The notes under the pieces were generated by a model. That model was not told the origin of the DNA, did not search any database, and worked only from the letters and a program-made list of their open reading frames with translations. 64,000 bases of DNA from Pseudalkalibacillus sp045920555. GTDB lineage: Bacteria > Bacillota > Bacilli > Bacillales > Fictibacillaceae. The translations under genes were made by a program, and so were the position numbers. Positions 25,661 to 32,838 of this stretch are shown here, in pieces; positions within the stretch are counted from its first letter, which is position 1, and each line of letters opens with the position of its first letter. The DNA lies in the NCBI RefSeq assembly GCF_045920555.1, contig NZ_CP174509.1, forward strand, positions 2,108,001 to 2,172,000, read 5' to 3'.

Positions 25661-26080
25661 TCAGCGTTTATAGTAATACATGATTCTGCCGTTGAATAAA
25701 TGAAGTTCCCCATCCAATTTTTTTGCAAGGAATTTACTGAATTCATTCGCTTTTCCTTTATCACCATGTGTGGATCCTTCAGGTAAAACGATTTGTATGT
25801 ATGTATTCTCTGAACCCTCATCATCACTTCCGGCTCCCACGAGCATGTAATTATATCCCTGAGTATTCCCTTTTAACAGATAATAAGCTTGTTCTCCGTT
25901 TTTTCGTTGTTCAATGGTATATGGAAAGGCAGCTGAGCCATATTCCCAATTTAATTGTTCACCTGTTTTGCTGGTGATTTCCATGTAATAGCGAATAAAC
26001 TTTTCCACCTCATCTAAAGTGATCGTTTGTTGTTTGGATTTTGCAACAAGCTTTACATATGCACTACTTGACACTATCAT
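25661..26080 (-). CDS. DUF1885-like cytosolic protein
   Basis: A 139-residue soluble protein with no signal or membrane segment. Notable stretches are KTGEQLNWEYGSAAFPY, YIQIVLPEGSTHGDKGKANE and FLAKKLDGELHLFNGRIMYY, which I associate with the Bacillus-restricted DUF1885 family; this assignment is from memory. The ATG follows CAGGAGTGA. Function is unknown. Confidence 0.72.
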   Translation of the reverse strand: MIVSSSAYVKLVAKSKQQTITLDEVEKFIRYYMEITSKTGEQLNWEYGSAAFPYTIEQRKNGEQAYYLLKGNTQGYNYMLVGAGSDDEGSENTYIQIVLPEGSTHGDKGKANEFSKFLAKKLDGELHLFNGRIMYYYKR

Positions 26081-26330
26081 TCACTCCTGACAGGAACACC
26101 TGAATTTATATTTAATTTTATCATTCAATGAGAAAAAATGACAGACTGTGTCACGAAGAATTGCGAATATTCACTAAGGTTTTTGCGCCAATTGACTCTT
26201 AAACTTTTATAGGACAGGTCTTCAACGCGATAAAAAGTATTTAAAAAAGAATGTCGAATAAGTTGTTTTTTAATTGCTAAGCAAGTATAATTAAATATAA
26301 TATTCAAAAGATTCTGAAGGAGGGCGTGGT

Positions 26331-26630
26331 ATGGATCTTTTTGACAAACTCTATGATGAAGACGAAACGGTTAAAGTGAGGTTTGTAGGATTTACCACGG
26401 AACATGTCCGCTACGATTTCGGCATTGTATATACCAACATGTTCTTCGGGAAGCCGCTCGTCGTTTGCATGCAAACCGGGCGCTCGACTTTAATGGATGC
26501 TGCTGATCTGAGAAACACTGATAATATCCAAAAAGCATTTAAAATTCAATCAAAGAAAGAAGCGGAAGAGCTTTTATCTTTCTTTGAAGAATCACTCCCT
26601 TACTCTCCAATCGCAGAACAATATGATTAA
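26331..26630 (+). CDS. DUF3055-like small protein
   Basis: A 99-residue protein that starts after GGAGGGCGTGGT. VKVRFVGFTTEHVRYDFGIV, FFGKPLVVCMQTGRSTLM and an acidic C-terminal helix resemble the DUF3055/SAV0927 family of Bacillota, from memory. No catalytic motif is visible. It is monocistronic, closed by a strong terminator. Confidence 0.8.
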   Translation: MDLFDKLYDEDETVKVRFVGFTTEHVRYDFGIVYTNMFFGKPLVVCMQTGRSTLMDAADLRNTDNIQKAFKIQSKKEAEELLSFFEESLPYSPIAEQYD

Positions 26631-26644
26631 TTAGGAAATAGAAA

Positions 26645-26697
26645 TGAGGATTAACCTTTAATGGCGAGCCGTCGTTATCAAGGTTAATCCTTTTTTA
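26645..26697 (+). terminator. Terminator of the DUF3055-like gene
   Basis: AGGATTAACCTT pairs with AAGGTTAATCCT around an 18 nt loop and is followed by TTTTTTAAAA. Confidence 0.85.
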
Positions 26698-26746
26698 AAA
26701 TCTACATTTAGTTGAATTGGCATCATTGTGCACATAAAATAATTAA

Positions 26747-26789
26747 TGTGTCATACAATTTAGCCTTGACATTATATATGTGACATCAT
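26747..26789 (+). promoter_or_regulatory. CcpN-type operators at the SR1 promoter
   Basis: TGTGTCATACA (26747-26757) fits every position of the CcpN consensus as I recall it (TRTGHYATAYW) and lies just upstream of the -35. TGTGACATCAT (26779-26789) fits 9 of 11 positions and overlaps the spacer and the -10. B. subtilis sr1, gapB and pckA also carry two CcpN sites around the promoter, so glycolytic repression of this RNA is a fair inference. Confidence 0.65.
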
Positions 26790-26794
26790 ATTAT
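26766..26794 (+). promoter_or_regulatory. Sigma-A promoter of the SR1-like RNA
   Basis: A consensus TTGACA (26766-26771) and TATTAT (26789-26794) are 17 bp apart. The direct repeat ATTATATATGTGAC / ATTATATATGTAAC (26771 and 26790) spans it. Downstream, TAAAGCGCTTACA (26811-26823) is a partial cre-like palindrome for CcpA. Confidence 0.8.
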
Positions 26795-26847
26795 ATATGT
26801 AACGAATATATAAAGCGCTTACAACAAGCGAAGGGAGAGGAAGAACG

Positions 26848-26976
26848 ATGGGAACAGTAGTTTGTGTGCATTGTAACACCACAATTGAACATTATGATTT
26901 TGAGAAGGTAACCACGCTGTATTCCAACTGCCCTGATTGCAAAAACAAAAAGAGACAAGGGAAAAAGACTGCATAA
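26848..26976 (+). CDS. sr1P: SR1P, GapA-binding peptide
   Basis: A 42-residue peptide beginning MGTVVCVHCNTTIEHYDFEK and containing KVTTLYSNCPDCKNKK. The start MGT(I/V)VC, the EKVTTLY core and two Cys pairs (C6/C9, C28/C31) match SR1P, which in B. subtilis binds GapA and promotes its interaction with RNase J1. It has a good RBS (AAGGGAGAGGAAGAACG). The C-terminal tail is Lys-rich. The GapA interaction is taken from B. subtilis. RNase J1 is encoded at 10539-12206 in this window. Confidence 0.85.
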   Translation: MGTVVCVHCNTTIEHYDFEKVTTLYSNCPDCKNKKRQGKKTA

Positions 26977-26996
26977 CATATAAATATTATGATGAA

Positions 26997-27040
26997 AGAG
27001 GTTGACTGCACATCACTAGTGCCGTCAACCTCTTCTGGTT
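26997..27040 (+). terminator. Terminator of the SR1-like RNA
   Basis: AGAGGTTGAC pairs with GTCAACCTCT; inside, GCAC pairs with GTGC after one T/C mismatch. The tail TCTGGTTT is only moderately T-rich. Being nearly symmetric, it may also end speA from the other side. Confidence 0.8.
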
Positions 27041-27049
27041 TAAATCGTT

Positions 27050-28525
27050 TTATTTGATTGCTTTATATTCTTTGATCACTCGGATCGTTTCAAGCGTTTC
27101 ATCTTCTGGTCCCTGTACAGGTAATCCAGCTTCAATGTTCTCAAATATATAATCGATATTTTCTTGAGTGATGATTTCGCCTGGGATGAAGATGGGAATA
27201 CCGGGTGGATAGATCATAACAAATTCAGAAACAATTCGCCCTGTCGACTCTTCAAAAGGAACGCTTTCTGTATCTGCATAAAAAGCGTCACGTGGTGATA
27301 AGGAGAGTACTGGAATACTTGGGACACTAACCGGAACAGCTTTTGTGACCTGGCTACCGGTCGTACTGTGTATATTGGAGAGTTCCTTCAATGCCTCGAT
27401 GAGTTGTTCTACTTCTTCTTCCCGATCTCCAGCAGTGATGATACATAGGATATTGTACAGGTCTGAAAGCTCGACTTCTATATTATGCTGGTCACGAAGC
27501 CAAACCTCTACATCGTAACCGGAAACATTCAATTCTTTTACAGATATGATCAGTTTGGTTGGATCGAAATCATAGGTTGCAGGTGTACCTATAATTTCTT
27601 TGCCAACGCAGTAAAGATCAGGAATCTCATTGATTTGCTTGCGGGCTTTTTCGGCAAGGTGAATCGACTGTTCCGCCAACTCATATCCTTGGGTAGCGAG
27701 CCTTTTACGCGCCACATCCAATGATGCAAGCAATATATAGGAAGTCGATGTAGTTGTCATCATGCTTAGTATCGATTGGACACGTTCTGGTGATACCAAG
27801 TTTCCTTTTACATTCAAAATGGAGCTTTGGGTCATGGAACCACCTAATTTATGAACGCTTGTGGCGGCCATATCCGCACCTGCCTGCATGGCAGACAAAG
27901 GCAATCTATCATGGAAATGAATGTGTACGCCATGCGCCTCATCTACAAGCACGGGAATATCATAAGAATGGGCTGAGTCTACGATTTCCTTTAAATCAGC
28001 ACTGATCCCGAAGTACGTTGGATTGATGACGAATAACCCTTTTGCGTCTGGATGCTGAGCAAGGGCTCTTTTAACCGATTCAGTTGTTATTCCATGAGAT
28101 ATCCCTAAGTTCGGATCGATATCCGGATGTATGAAGACAGGCACTGCGCCTGAGAAAATGATCGCTGACATGACTGATTTATGGACATTTCTAGGGACAA
28201 GGATTTTGTTGCCTGGGTGGCAGACAGCCATGATCATCGCCATGATCGCACCGCTTGTTCCCTGTACGGAAAAGAATGTATGATCTGCGCCGAATGCCTC
28301 TGCCGCGAGCTGCTGGGCCTCTTTGATCATACCGTGTGGGTGATGTAGATCATCCAATGGACCGATGTTAATCAAATCGATGGCTAACGCATTTTCGCCG
28401 ATGAAGTTACGGAATTCCGGGTCCATTCCGCGGCCTTTTTTATGTCCTGGGATATGGAATTGAATTGGATTGCGTTTGGCGTGGTTCACCAGACCAGTAA
28501 AAAGGGGTGTTTCGTTTTGAGACAA
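27050..28525 (-). CDS. speA: Arginine decarboxylase (SpeA, Orn/Lys/Arg decarboxylase fold)
   Basis: A 491-residue PLP enzyme converting arginine to agmatine for polyamine synthesis. The fold type I signature is intact: the PLP lysine K226 in TSVHKLGGS, the cofactor Asp in VDEAHGVHIHF, and the N-terminal IPGHKKGRG. The C-terminal part ends with MIYPPGIPIFIPGE, typical of this family. Translation appears to start at TTG (28525) after GAGGTGTAATGA. Decarboxylation of lysine or ornithine cannot be excluded, but position beside SR1 matches B. subtilis speA. Confidence 0.9.
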   Translation of the reverse strand: MSQNETPLFTGLVNHAKRNPIQFHIPGHKKGRGMDPEFRNFIGENALAIDLINIGPLDDLHHPHGMIKEAQQLAAEAFGADHTFFSVQGTSGAIMAMIMAVCHPGNKILVPRNVHKSVMSAIIFSGAVPVFIHPDIDPNLGISHGITTESVKRALAQHPDAKGLFVINPTYFGISADLKEIVDSAHSYDIPVLVDEAHGVHIHFHDRLPLSAMQAGADMAATSVHKLGGSMTQSSILNVKGNLVSPERVQSILSMMTTTSTSYILLASLDVARKRLATQGYELAEQSIHLAEKARKQINEIPDLYCVGKEIIGTPATYDFDPTKLIISVKELNVSGYDVEVWLRDQHNIEVELSDLYNILCIITAGDREEEVEQLIEALKELSNIHSTTGSQVTKAVPVSVPSIPVLSLSPRDAFYADTESVPFEESTGRIVSEFVMIYPPGIPIFIPGEIITQENIDYIFENIEAGLPVQGPEDETLETIRVIKEYKAIK

Positions 28526-28601
28526 TCATTACACCTCATTCAATTTATTTTAAATGTAAGCTAGGTAGTTTGTTATGCTAAACTAATATAAAACAAGGAA
28601 A

Positions 28602-28629
28602 AGTATATCAAATATACCACCGCTTGCAA
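28602..28629 (-). promoter_or_regulatory. Promoter candidate for speA
   Basis: On the minus strand TTGCAA (28629-28624) and TATACT (28607-28602) are 16 bp apart, about 76 bp upstream of the TTG start. Confidence 0.6.
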
Positions 28630-28737
28630 GCTTTTTTTACAACCAGCATCATTTGTTATTCTAACATGTTTCATCAATTTCGAAATTTGTGTTGTTTGAA
28701 TTACATAGGAACTAAATTTAGCTGATGGGGTGATTGT

Positions 28738-29697
28738 ATGAAATGGGAAACTCGAGTAACAAAATTATTGGGGATTGAATATCCAATTATTCAAGGTGGT
28801 CTCGCTCACCTTGCTTATTCTGAATTAGCGTCAGCGGTTTCGAATGCGGGGGGATTGGGTCAAATAACCGCTATGTCCTTATCTACACCAGACAAATTGA
28901 GAGATGAAATCAGGAAAGTAAAGGAGAAAACGACAAAACCATTCGGAGTAAATTTTGCAATCGGACAGCACGGCAGGCCGTTTGAAGATATGCTTCAGGT
29001 AGCAATTGATGAGAAAGTGCCAGTCGTTTCGATGACAGGTGGAAATCCGAGTCCGGTTTTCAAACAACTAGAAGGTGTGGATGTAAAGAAACTCGTCCTT
29101 GTTGCAGCCAAAAGGCAAGCGGTCAAGGCTGAACAGCTAGGGGCAGATGCGGTAATGGTAGTTGGACAAGAAGGGGGTGGGCATATCGGAAAAGATGATA
29201 TAAGTACGATGGTATTGACCCCGCAGGTAGTAGACGTGGTTTCTATTCCCGTCATCGCGTCCGGCGGAATAGGAGATGGAAAAGGTCTGATGGCAGCATT
29301 ATCTTTGGGGGCTGAAGGGATTGAAATGGGGACAAGGTTCATTGCCACGAAAGAATGTACACATGCCCACCTTAAATATAAAGAAGCTTTGGTTGATGGG
29401 ACTGAAACCGATACTTCTATCATTAAAAGGACTCTCGGAGCACCAGGCCGGGTGATCAATAACAAATGGGCAGAGGAAATCCTAGCGATAGAAAAAGTGA
29501 ATCCGACTTATGAAGCCATCAAGGATCATATATCTGGACAAGCGAATCAAGCTTTTGCAAATCAAGGTCTGTTGAATGAAGGATTTGGCTGGGCTGGTCA
29601 GGTCATGGGGAGGATAAAGGATATCCCTTCTGTGGAAGAACTATTTGACAGGATGATTAAAGAAGCGGAAGGTATACGGAAAAAATGGTCTGTATAG
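28738..29697 (+). CDS. Nitronate monooxygenase / NPD-family flavoprotein
   Basis: A 319-residue FMN-dependent TIM-barrel enzyme of the 2-nitropropane dioxygenase family, which includes nitronate monooxygenase and FabK enoyl-ACP reductase. Signatures are PIIQGGLAHL at the N-terminus, AGGLGQI, GADAVMVVGQEGGGHIG, and the phosphate-binding IPVIASGGIGDGKG followed by GAEGIEMGTRFIAT. These do not separate nitronate oxidation from enoyl reduction. It is divergent from speA with a 212 bp gap. The ATG follows GGGGTGATTGT. Confidence 0.85.
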   Translation: MKWETRVTKLLGIEYPIIQGGLAHLAYSELASAVSNAGGLGQITAMSLSTPDKLRDEIRKVKEKTTKPFGVNFAIGQHGRPFEDMLQVAIDEKVPVVSMTGGNPSPVFKQLEGVDVKKLVLVAAKRQAVKAEQLGADAVMVVGQEGGGHIGKDDISTMVLTPQVVDVVSIPVIASGGIGDGKGLMAALSLGAEGIEMGTRFIATKECTHAHLKYKEALVDGTETDTSIIKRTLGAPGRVINNKWAEEILAIEKVNPTYEAIKDHISGQANQAFANQGLLNEGFGWAGQVMGRIKDIPSVEELFDRMIKEAEGIRKKWSV

Positions 29698-29711
29698 CTT
29701 TAAAAAATGAA

Positions 29712-29746
29712 TGAGCTGACTCCTTTGCGAGCCAGCTCAATTTCTT
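29712..29746 (+). terminator. Weak terminator after the NPD gene
   Basis: TGAGCTG / CAGCTCA with an inner TC-GA pair is followed by ATTTCTTT. Confidence 0.6.
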
Positions 29747-29864
29747 TACTGCTAAAGAGGTTTTTAACTATTTATCATTACAGCAGCAAAAAAATGAAAA
29801 ATCTAATGATAAATACCTATACGTTCAATTTAAACCTGTAATATAATACAATAACTTTAATGGA

Positions 29865-30506
29865 TTAACTAGATTCATGAACCTTACTTGCATAGTTGTA
29901 TAAAGGGGTTAATGTATGAAATGTCTGATCCATTTTTGCAAGTAATGCTTTCCCATCTTGTAAGATTTCGTCATTGTTCGGGATGTGAATCCCACATAGT
30001 AATTCCGCTTTTTTGATATCTTTCAAACGGGTTGTCATTTTAGAAAACTTTTCTTGATCAACCTCAGAATGAGGAATCGCATCAGGTTTCGTATGATCCA
30101 CTGACCAGACGTAGTCCGCGGGTATCTGTTTCAGAACCTCATCCTGATGTTCAGTAAGTATACGAGCAAAATCTTTTTTCACTGGAGATTCATAAATCAC
30201 TGCAAACCAGACGAAGAGATGACTCTCAAATAAACCTATTTGAAAGTGCGGAAGTTTCTTATAACCACGTTTACTGTTTGCAAAAGCGACCCAAGTATCA
30301 TCCGGAGGATTCACTGTTCTTCTAGCATGTTTTGCCGTATGATAAAACATTTCATCGCCTGTAGCTGCAGACAGTGTCGGCGCAAAATGCTCACCTAGTT
30401 TTTCAAGCTTTGGACGAATTTGATTTTGGATAGCTTCCATTCTCGCATCGAGCCCTTGGATTTTGAAAACATTAAAATCTTGTTCTGTAAAACCATTGAA
30501 ATTCAC
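29865..30506 (-). CDS. yktB: YktB-like protein (DUF1054)
   Basis: A 213-residue soluble protein of the UPF0637/DUF1054 family. Recognised stretches are GFTEQDFNVFKIQGLDARME, KHARRTVNPPDDTWVAF, GYKKLPHFQIGLFESHLFVW and VWSVDHTKPDA. The GTG at 30506 follows GAGGTGAATCAC and gives nearly the B. subtilis YktB length (212); the frame continues upstream to 30725 over AT-rich DNA that is not coding. In B. subtilis yktB is also next to suhB. Function is unknown. Confidence 0.9.
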   Translation of the reverse strand: MNFNGFTEQDFNVFKIQGLDARMEAIQNQIRPKLEKLGEHFAPTLSAATGDEMFYHTAKHARRTVNPPDDTWVAFANSKRGYKKLPHFQIGLFESHLFVWFAVIYESPVKKDFARILTEHQDEVLKQIPADYVWSVDHTKPDAIPHSEVDQEKFSKMTTRLKDIKKAELLCGIHIPNNDEILQDGKALLAKMDQTFHTLTPLYNYASKVHESS

Positions 30507-30707
30507 GTGATTCACCTCGTTGTGTATGTAAAATGAGTGTACCATACGAATACTGTGTATCAAAATGTTAAACAGAATGACATAAATATATACGTCACAG
30601 AAGTGGGAAGCTAAGTATAACGTGATAGTAGAGTAAAATTTCAGAATAGTATGATAAAACAATCTTTGAAGTGTAAAAATGTTAAAAGAAAAGGAGTGTG
30701 AGTTACC

Positions 30708-30896
30708 ATGAAACAAGTGATTCAAACGCTAAAATTGACAGAAGCTGAGCGTCGAATCCCAGTTCTTCGACTCGAAATCGATTATGAATTGGCAACTCTA
30801 CACGAGGCACTCGTAGCAAAAAATACTGAACAAATCAAACGATCAAAGAAAAAATTAGAACGATTTAGACAAGAAATGTTACAATTAGAGGCATAA
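30708..30896 (+). CDS. Small helical protein, unknown
   Basis: A 62-residue, charged, all-helical protein (IPVLRLEIDYELATLHEAL, KRSKKKLERFRQEMLQLEA) with a coiled-coil appearance. It has a good RBS (AAAAGGAGTGTGAGTTACC) and a terminator after it, which supports expression. I do not recognise a family; it is not the UPF0223 protein YktA expected near here from B. subtilis. Confidence 0.7.
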   Translation: MKQVIQTLKLTEAERRIPVLRLEIDYELATLHEALVAKNTEQIKRSKKKLERFRQEMLQLEA

Positions 30897-30910
30897 TAAT
30901 TGTAAACAGA

Positions 30911-30946
30911 TAGAACGAACCTTTTAATTGCAGGGTTCGTTTTTTA
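30911..30946 (+). terminator. Terminator of the small helical protein gene
   Basis: AACGAACC pairs with GGGTTCGTT around an 11 nt loop, followed by TTTTTTAT. Confidence 0.8.
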
Positions 30947-31062
30947 TGGGGAGTTAAAGAAAGCAAGAATACTTTCCTCCATATAAGAGTAACTATTGCT
31001 TTATCTTTGGAGAGATTTTCATAACAAATACATATTACCGACCGTTTGAAAGGAGTGGCGTT

Positions 31063-31860
31063 GTGGCGATCAATTGGGATGAAATTCGCGATCAGGCTGT
31101 TAAATGGGCAAATGAAGCCGGGGATGTGATACGCGAGTCGTTTGAAAAAGAATTGACTGTTGAAACAAAATCAAATGCCGATGACTTGGTAACGAACATG
31201 GATCGTGAAGTTGAAGAATATTTGATCAATCAAATCAAGGAAACTCATCCGGAGCATCAAATACTCGGAGAAGAAGGTGTGGGAGAGGAAGTAACGTCTT
31301 TGGAGGGCACCGTATGGATCATTGACCCGATTGACGGAACAATGAACTTTGTACACCAACAGACGAATTTTGCCATCTCTATTGGTGTCTACCATGAAGG
31401 GGTTGGGATGGTAGGCGTCATCTATAATGTGATCTACGACGAAATGTTCCATGCTGTAAAAGGAAAGGGAGCCTATTTGAATAATGTAAAGTTACCTGAT
31501 CTAGAAGAGGTTCCAATTGAAAAATCCATTATTGCGATCAATGCCACATGGATCACGAGGAACAAACGAATTGACCCAGCTAGATTAATTCCTGTTGTCG
31601 ATCGGTGCCGGGGTACACGATCTTATGGTTCGGCAGCTATTGAACTTGCTTTCGTTGCTGCAGGGCGACTGGACGCCTATATTACGATGCGTTTATCACC
31701 ATGGGATTTTGCTGCTGGAAAGGTTTTAATCGAAGAAGTGGGTGGACGTGTAACAAACTTGGATGGTGATCCATTAGACATGCTTGGCAGAAACTCCATA
31801 TTTGCTGGAAAAGCTGATCTCCATCAACTGATTTTAGACGAATATCTTAGCAATGATTGA
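31063..31860 (+). CDS. suhB: Inositol monophosphatase family protein (SuhB/YktC)
   Basis: A 265-residue Mg2+-dependent phosphatase. The metal site is complete: Glu in ILGEEGVG, the WIIDPIDGTMNF motif (first two Asp residues), and the C-terminal LSPWDFAAGKVLIEEVGG. The GTG start follows GAAAGGAGTGGCGTT. In B. subtilis the same position holds yktC/suhB. The following acetyltransferase gene overlaps its last codons by 8 bp. Substrate (inositol phosphate or other sugar/nucleotide phosphates) is not determined by sequence. Confidence 0.92.
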   Translation: MAINWDEIRDQAVKWANEAGDVIRESFEKELTVETKSNADDLVTNMDREVEEYLINQIKETHPEHQILGEEGVGEEVTSLEGTVWIIDPIDGTMNFVHQQTNFAISIGVYHEGVGMVGVIYNVIYDEMFHAVKGKGAYLNNVKLPDLEEVPIEKSIIAINATWITRNKRIDPARLIPVVDRCRGTRSYGSAAIELAFVAAGRLDAYITMRLSPWDFAAGKVLIEEVGGRVTNLDGDPLDMLGRNSIFAGKADLHQLILDEYLSND

Positions 31861-32335
31861 ACGGAATTTGAGGAAGGATGATCTGGGTATAATCTCAGAA
31901 TGGTTTAAGCATTCATCAGATTGGATTAAAGAAGAAGGTTTGTTGAAGGAAGAGATTGACCCGCAAAGAATCGAGGTATGGATGGCCTTATATGACAGAT
32001 ACGAAGGTGTCTGGTTGGTTTGGGAGGATAATAAATCGATCAAAGGGATCAGTTATCATATTCTTGATTCACCTTCCAACAAGAAGCCCTGGATTGGCAT
32101 GGTAATGGTAGATCCACAGGATAGAGGGCATGGATACGGTAGACGTATCATCCAGTTAGTATGTAGGAAACTTCAACAGGAGCCAGACAACATCGTATTT
32201 GCTGGATGTCCCTTTAGACAAGTGAAATGGCTCCGATTTCTTGCAGCCTGTGATTTCGAACAGATCGGATTAGACACTTTATCAGGAAAAAGATATATAA
32301 AACTAGCAAGGCTTTTATTACCGAACGACCAGTGA
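31853..32335 (+). CDS. GNAT-family N-acetyltransferase
   Basis: A 160-residue GCN5-like acetyltransferase. The acetyl-CoA pyrophosphate loop is visible as MVMVDPQDRGHGYGRRII (R/QxxGxG/A form, about 83-100). Upstream is a four-strand core (VWLVWEDNKSIKGISYHIL). The acceptor is unknown. It overlaps suhB by 8 bp (ATG inside the last suhB codons), so it is co-translated. Confidence 0.82.
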   Translation: MIERNLRKDDLGIISEWFKHSSDWIKEEGLLKEEIDPQRIEVWMALYDRYEGVWLVWEDNKSIKGISYHILDSPSNKKPWIGMVMVDPQDRGHGYGRRIIQLVCRKLQQEPDNIVFAGCPFRQVKWLRFLAACDFEQIGLDTLSGKRYIKLARLLLPNDQ

Positions 32336-32373
32336 CTATTTCTAAAATGATGGACCGGTGGAAAAATAAAAAT

Positions 32374-32436
32374 AACAGGGAATCCTTAAACCAGAATCGA
32401 AACTTGGTTGATTCATGTTAAGAGGCATTCCCTGTT
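32374..32436 (-). terminator. Terminator between the acetyltransferase gene and ylaF
   Basis: AACAGGGAAT pairs with ATTCCCTGTT, with an inner AACCA/TGGTT stem. On the minus strand ATTTTTATTTTT follows, so it ends ylaF; on the plus strand only a TTTT run follows. Confidence 0.8.
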
Positions 32437-32456
32437 TTGCATTTCGCTATGTTCTT

Positions 32457-32648
32457 TCAATGATTCCTTTGGTTTTCTTCTCTAAATTTCTTTTTAAGTT
32501 TAAAACCAGTGCCCATAAGGATGAAAGTAGCAACAAGAGCGATGACAGCAAGCAGTATGCTCTGCTCTCCAATCGCTACTCCAATCAAAGCGATATTAAA
32601 AGTTACTAAAATAGAGATTAAAATAAAAATGATGGATTGTTTATTCAT
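32457..32648 (-). CDS. ylaF: YlaF-like small membrane protein (DUF5325)
   Basis: A 63-residue protein with two transmembrane helices (IIFILISILVTFNIALIGVA and ILLAVIALVATFILMGTGF) and a Lys-rich tail. Size, topology and location upstream of and divergent from typA match YlaF of B. subtilis. RBS TAGGAGGTAGACC precedes the ATG. Function is unknown. Confidence 0.82.
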   Translation of the reverse strand: MNKQSIIFILISILVTFNIALIGVAIGEQSILLAVIALVATFILMGTGFKLKKKFREENQRNH

Positions 32649-32707
32649 GGTCTACCTCCTAGATATAGTGTATCGAAAAATGATGGAAAGAAAAAGTTTA
32701 TTATTTG

Positions 32708-32716
32708 TGTTATAAT
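32708..32716 (+). promoter_or_regulatory. Extended -10 promoter candidate for typA
   Basis: TGTTATAAT is an extended -10 (TGn-TATAAT) 123 bp upstream of typA. A matching -35 is poor. Confidence 0.5.
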
Positions 32717-32838
32717 AGGAAAGTTGAAATTTATTTGGGTTACACCATCAAGAGGATGTTCGAAAAGCCATCATATAGCTGATCGGTTTTACAGTGTGAT
32801 TCGTACTTTTTGAGCACATATATTAAGGAGAGATTGAA

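Larger units (their letters stand above)
26801..27040 (+). ncRNA. sr1: SR1-like dual-function regulatory RNA
   Basis: The transcript is inferred from the promoter (start near 26801) to a terminator at 26997-27033, about 240 nt; B. subtilis SR1 is about 205 nt. It lies next to speA, as SR1 does in B. subtilis (between pdhD and speA), and it encodes the SR1P peptide at 26848-26976. In B. subtilis SR1 also base-pairs with ahrC mRNA; I did not look for a target here, as ahrC is outside the window. The exact ends are estimates. Confidence 0.72.

Noticed and set aside
30507..30725. N-terminal extension of yktB up to 30725
   Set aside because: It overlaps the small gene at 30708, lacks an RBS and exceeds the YktB length; the GTG at 30506 fits family and RBS.
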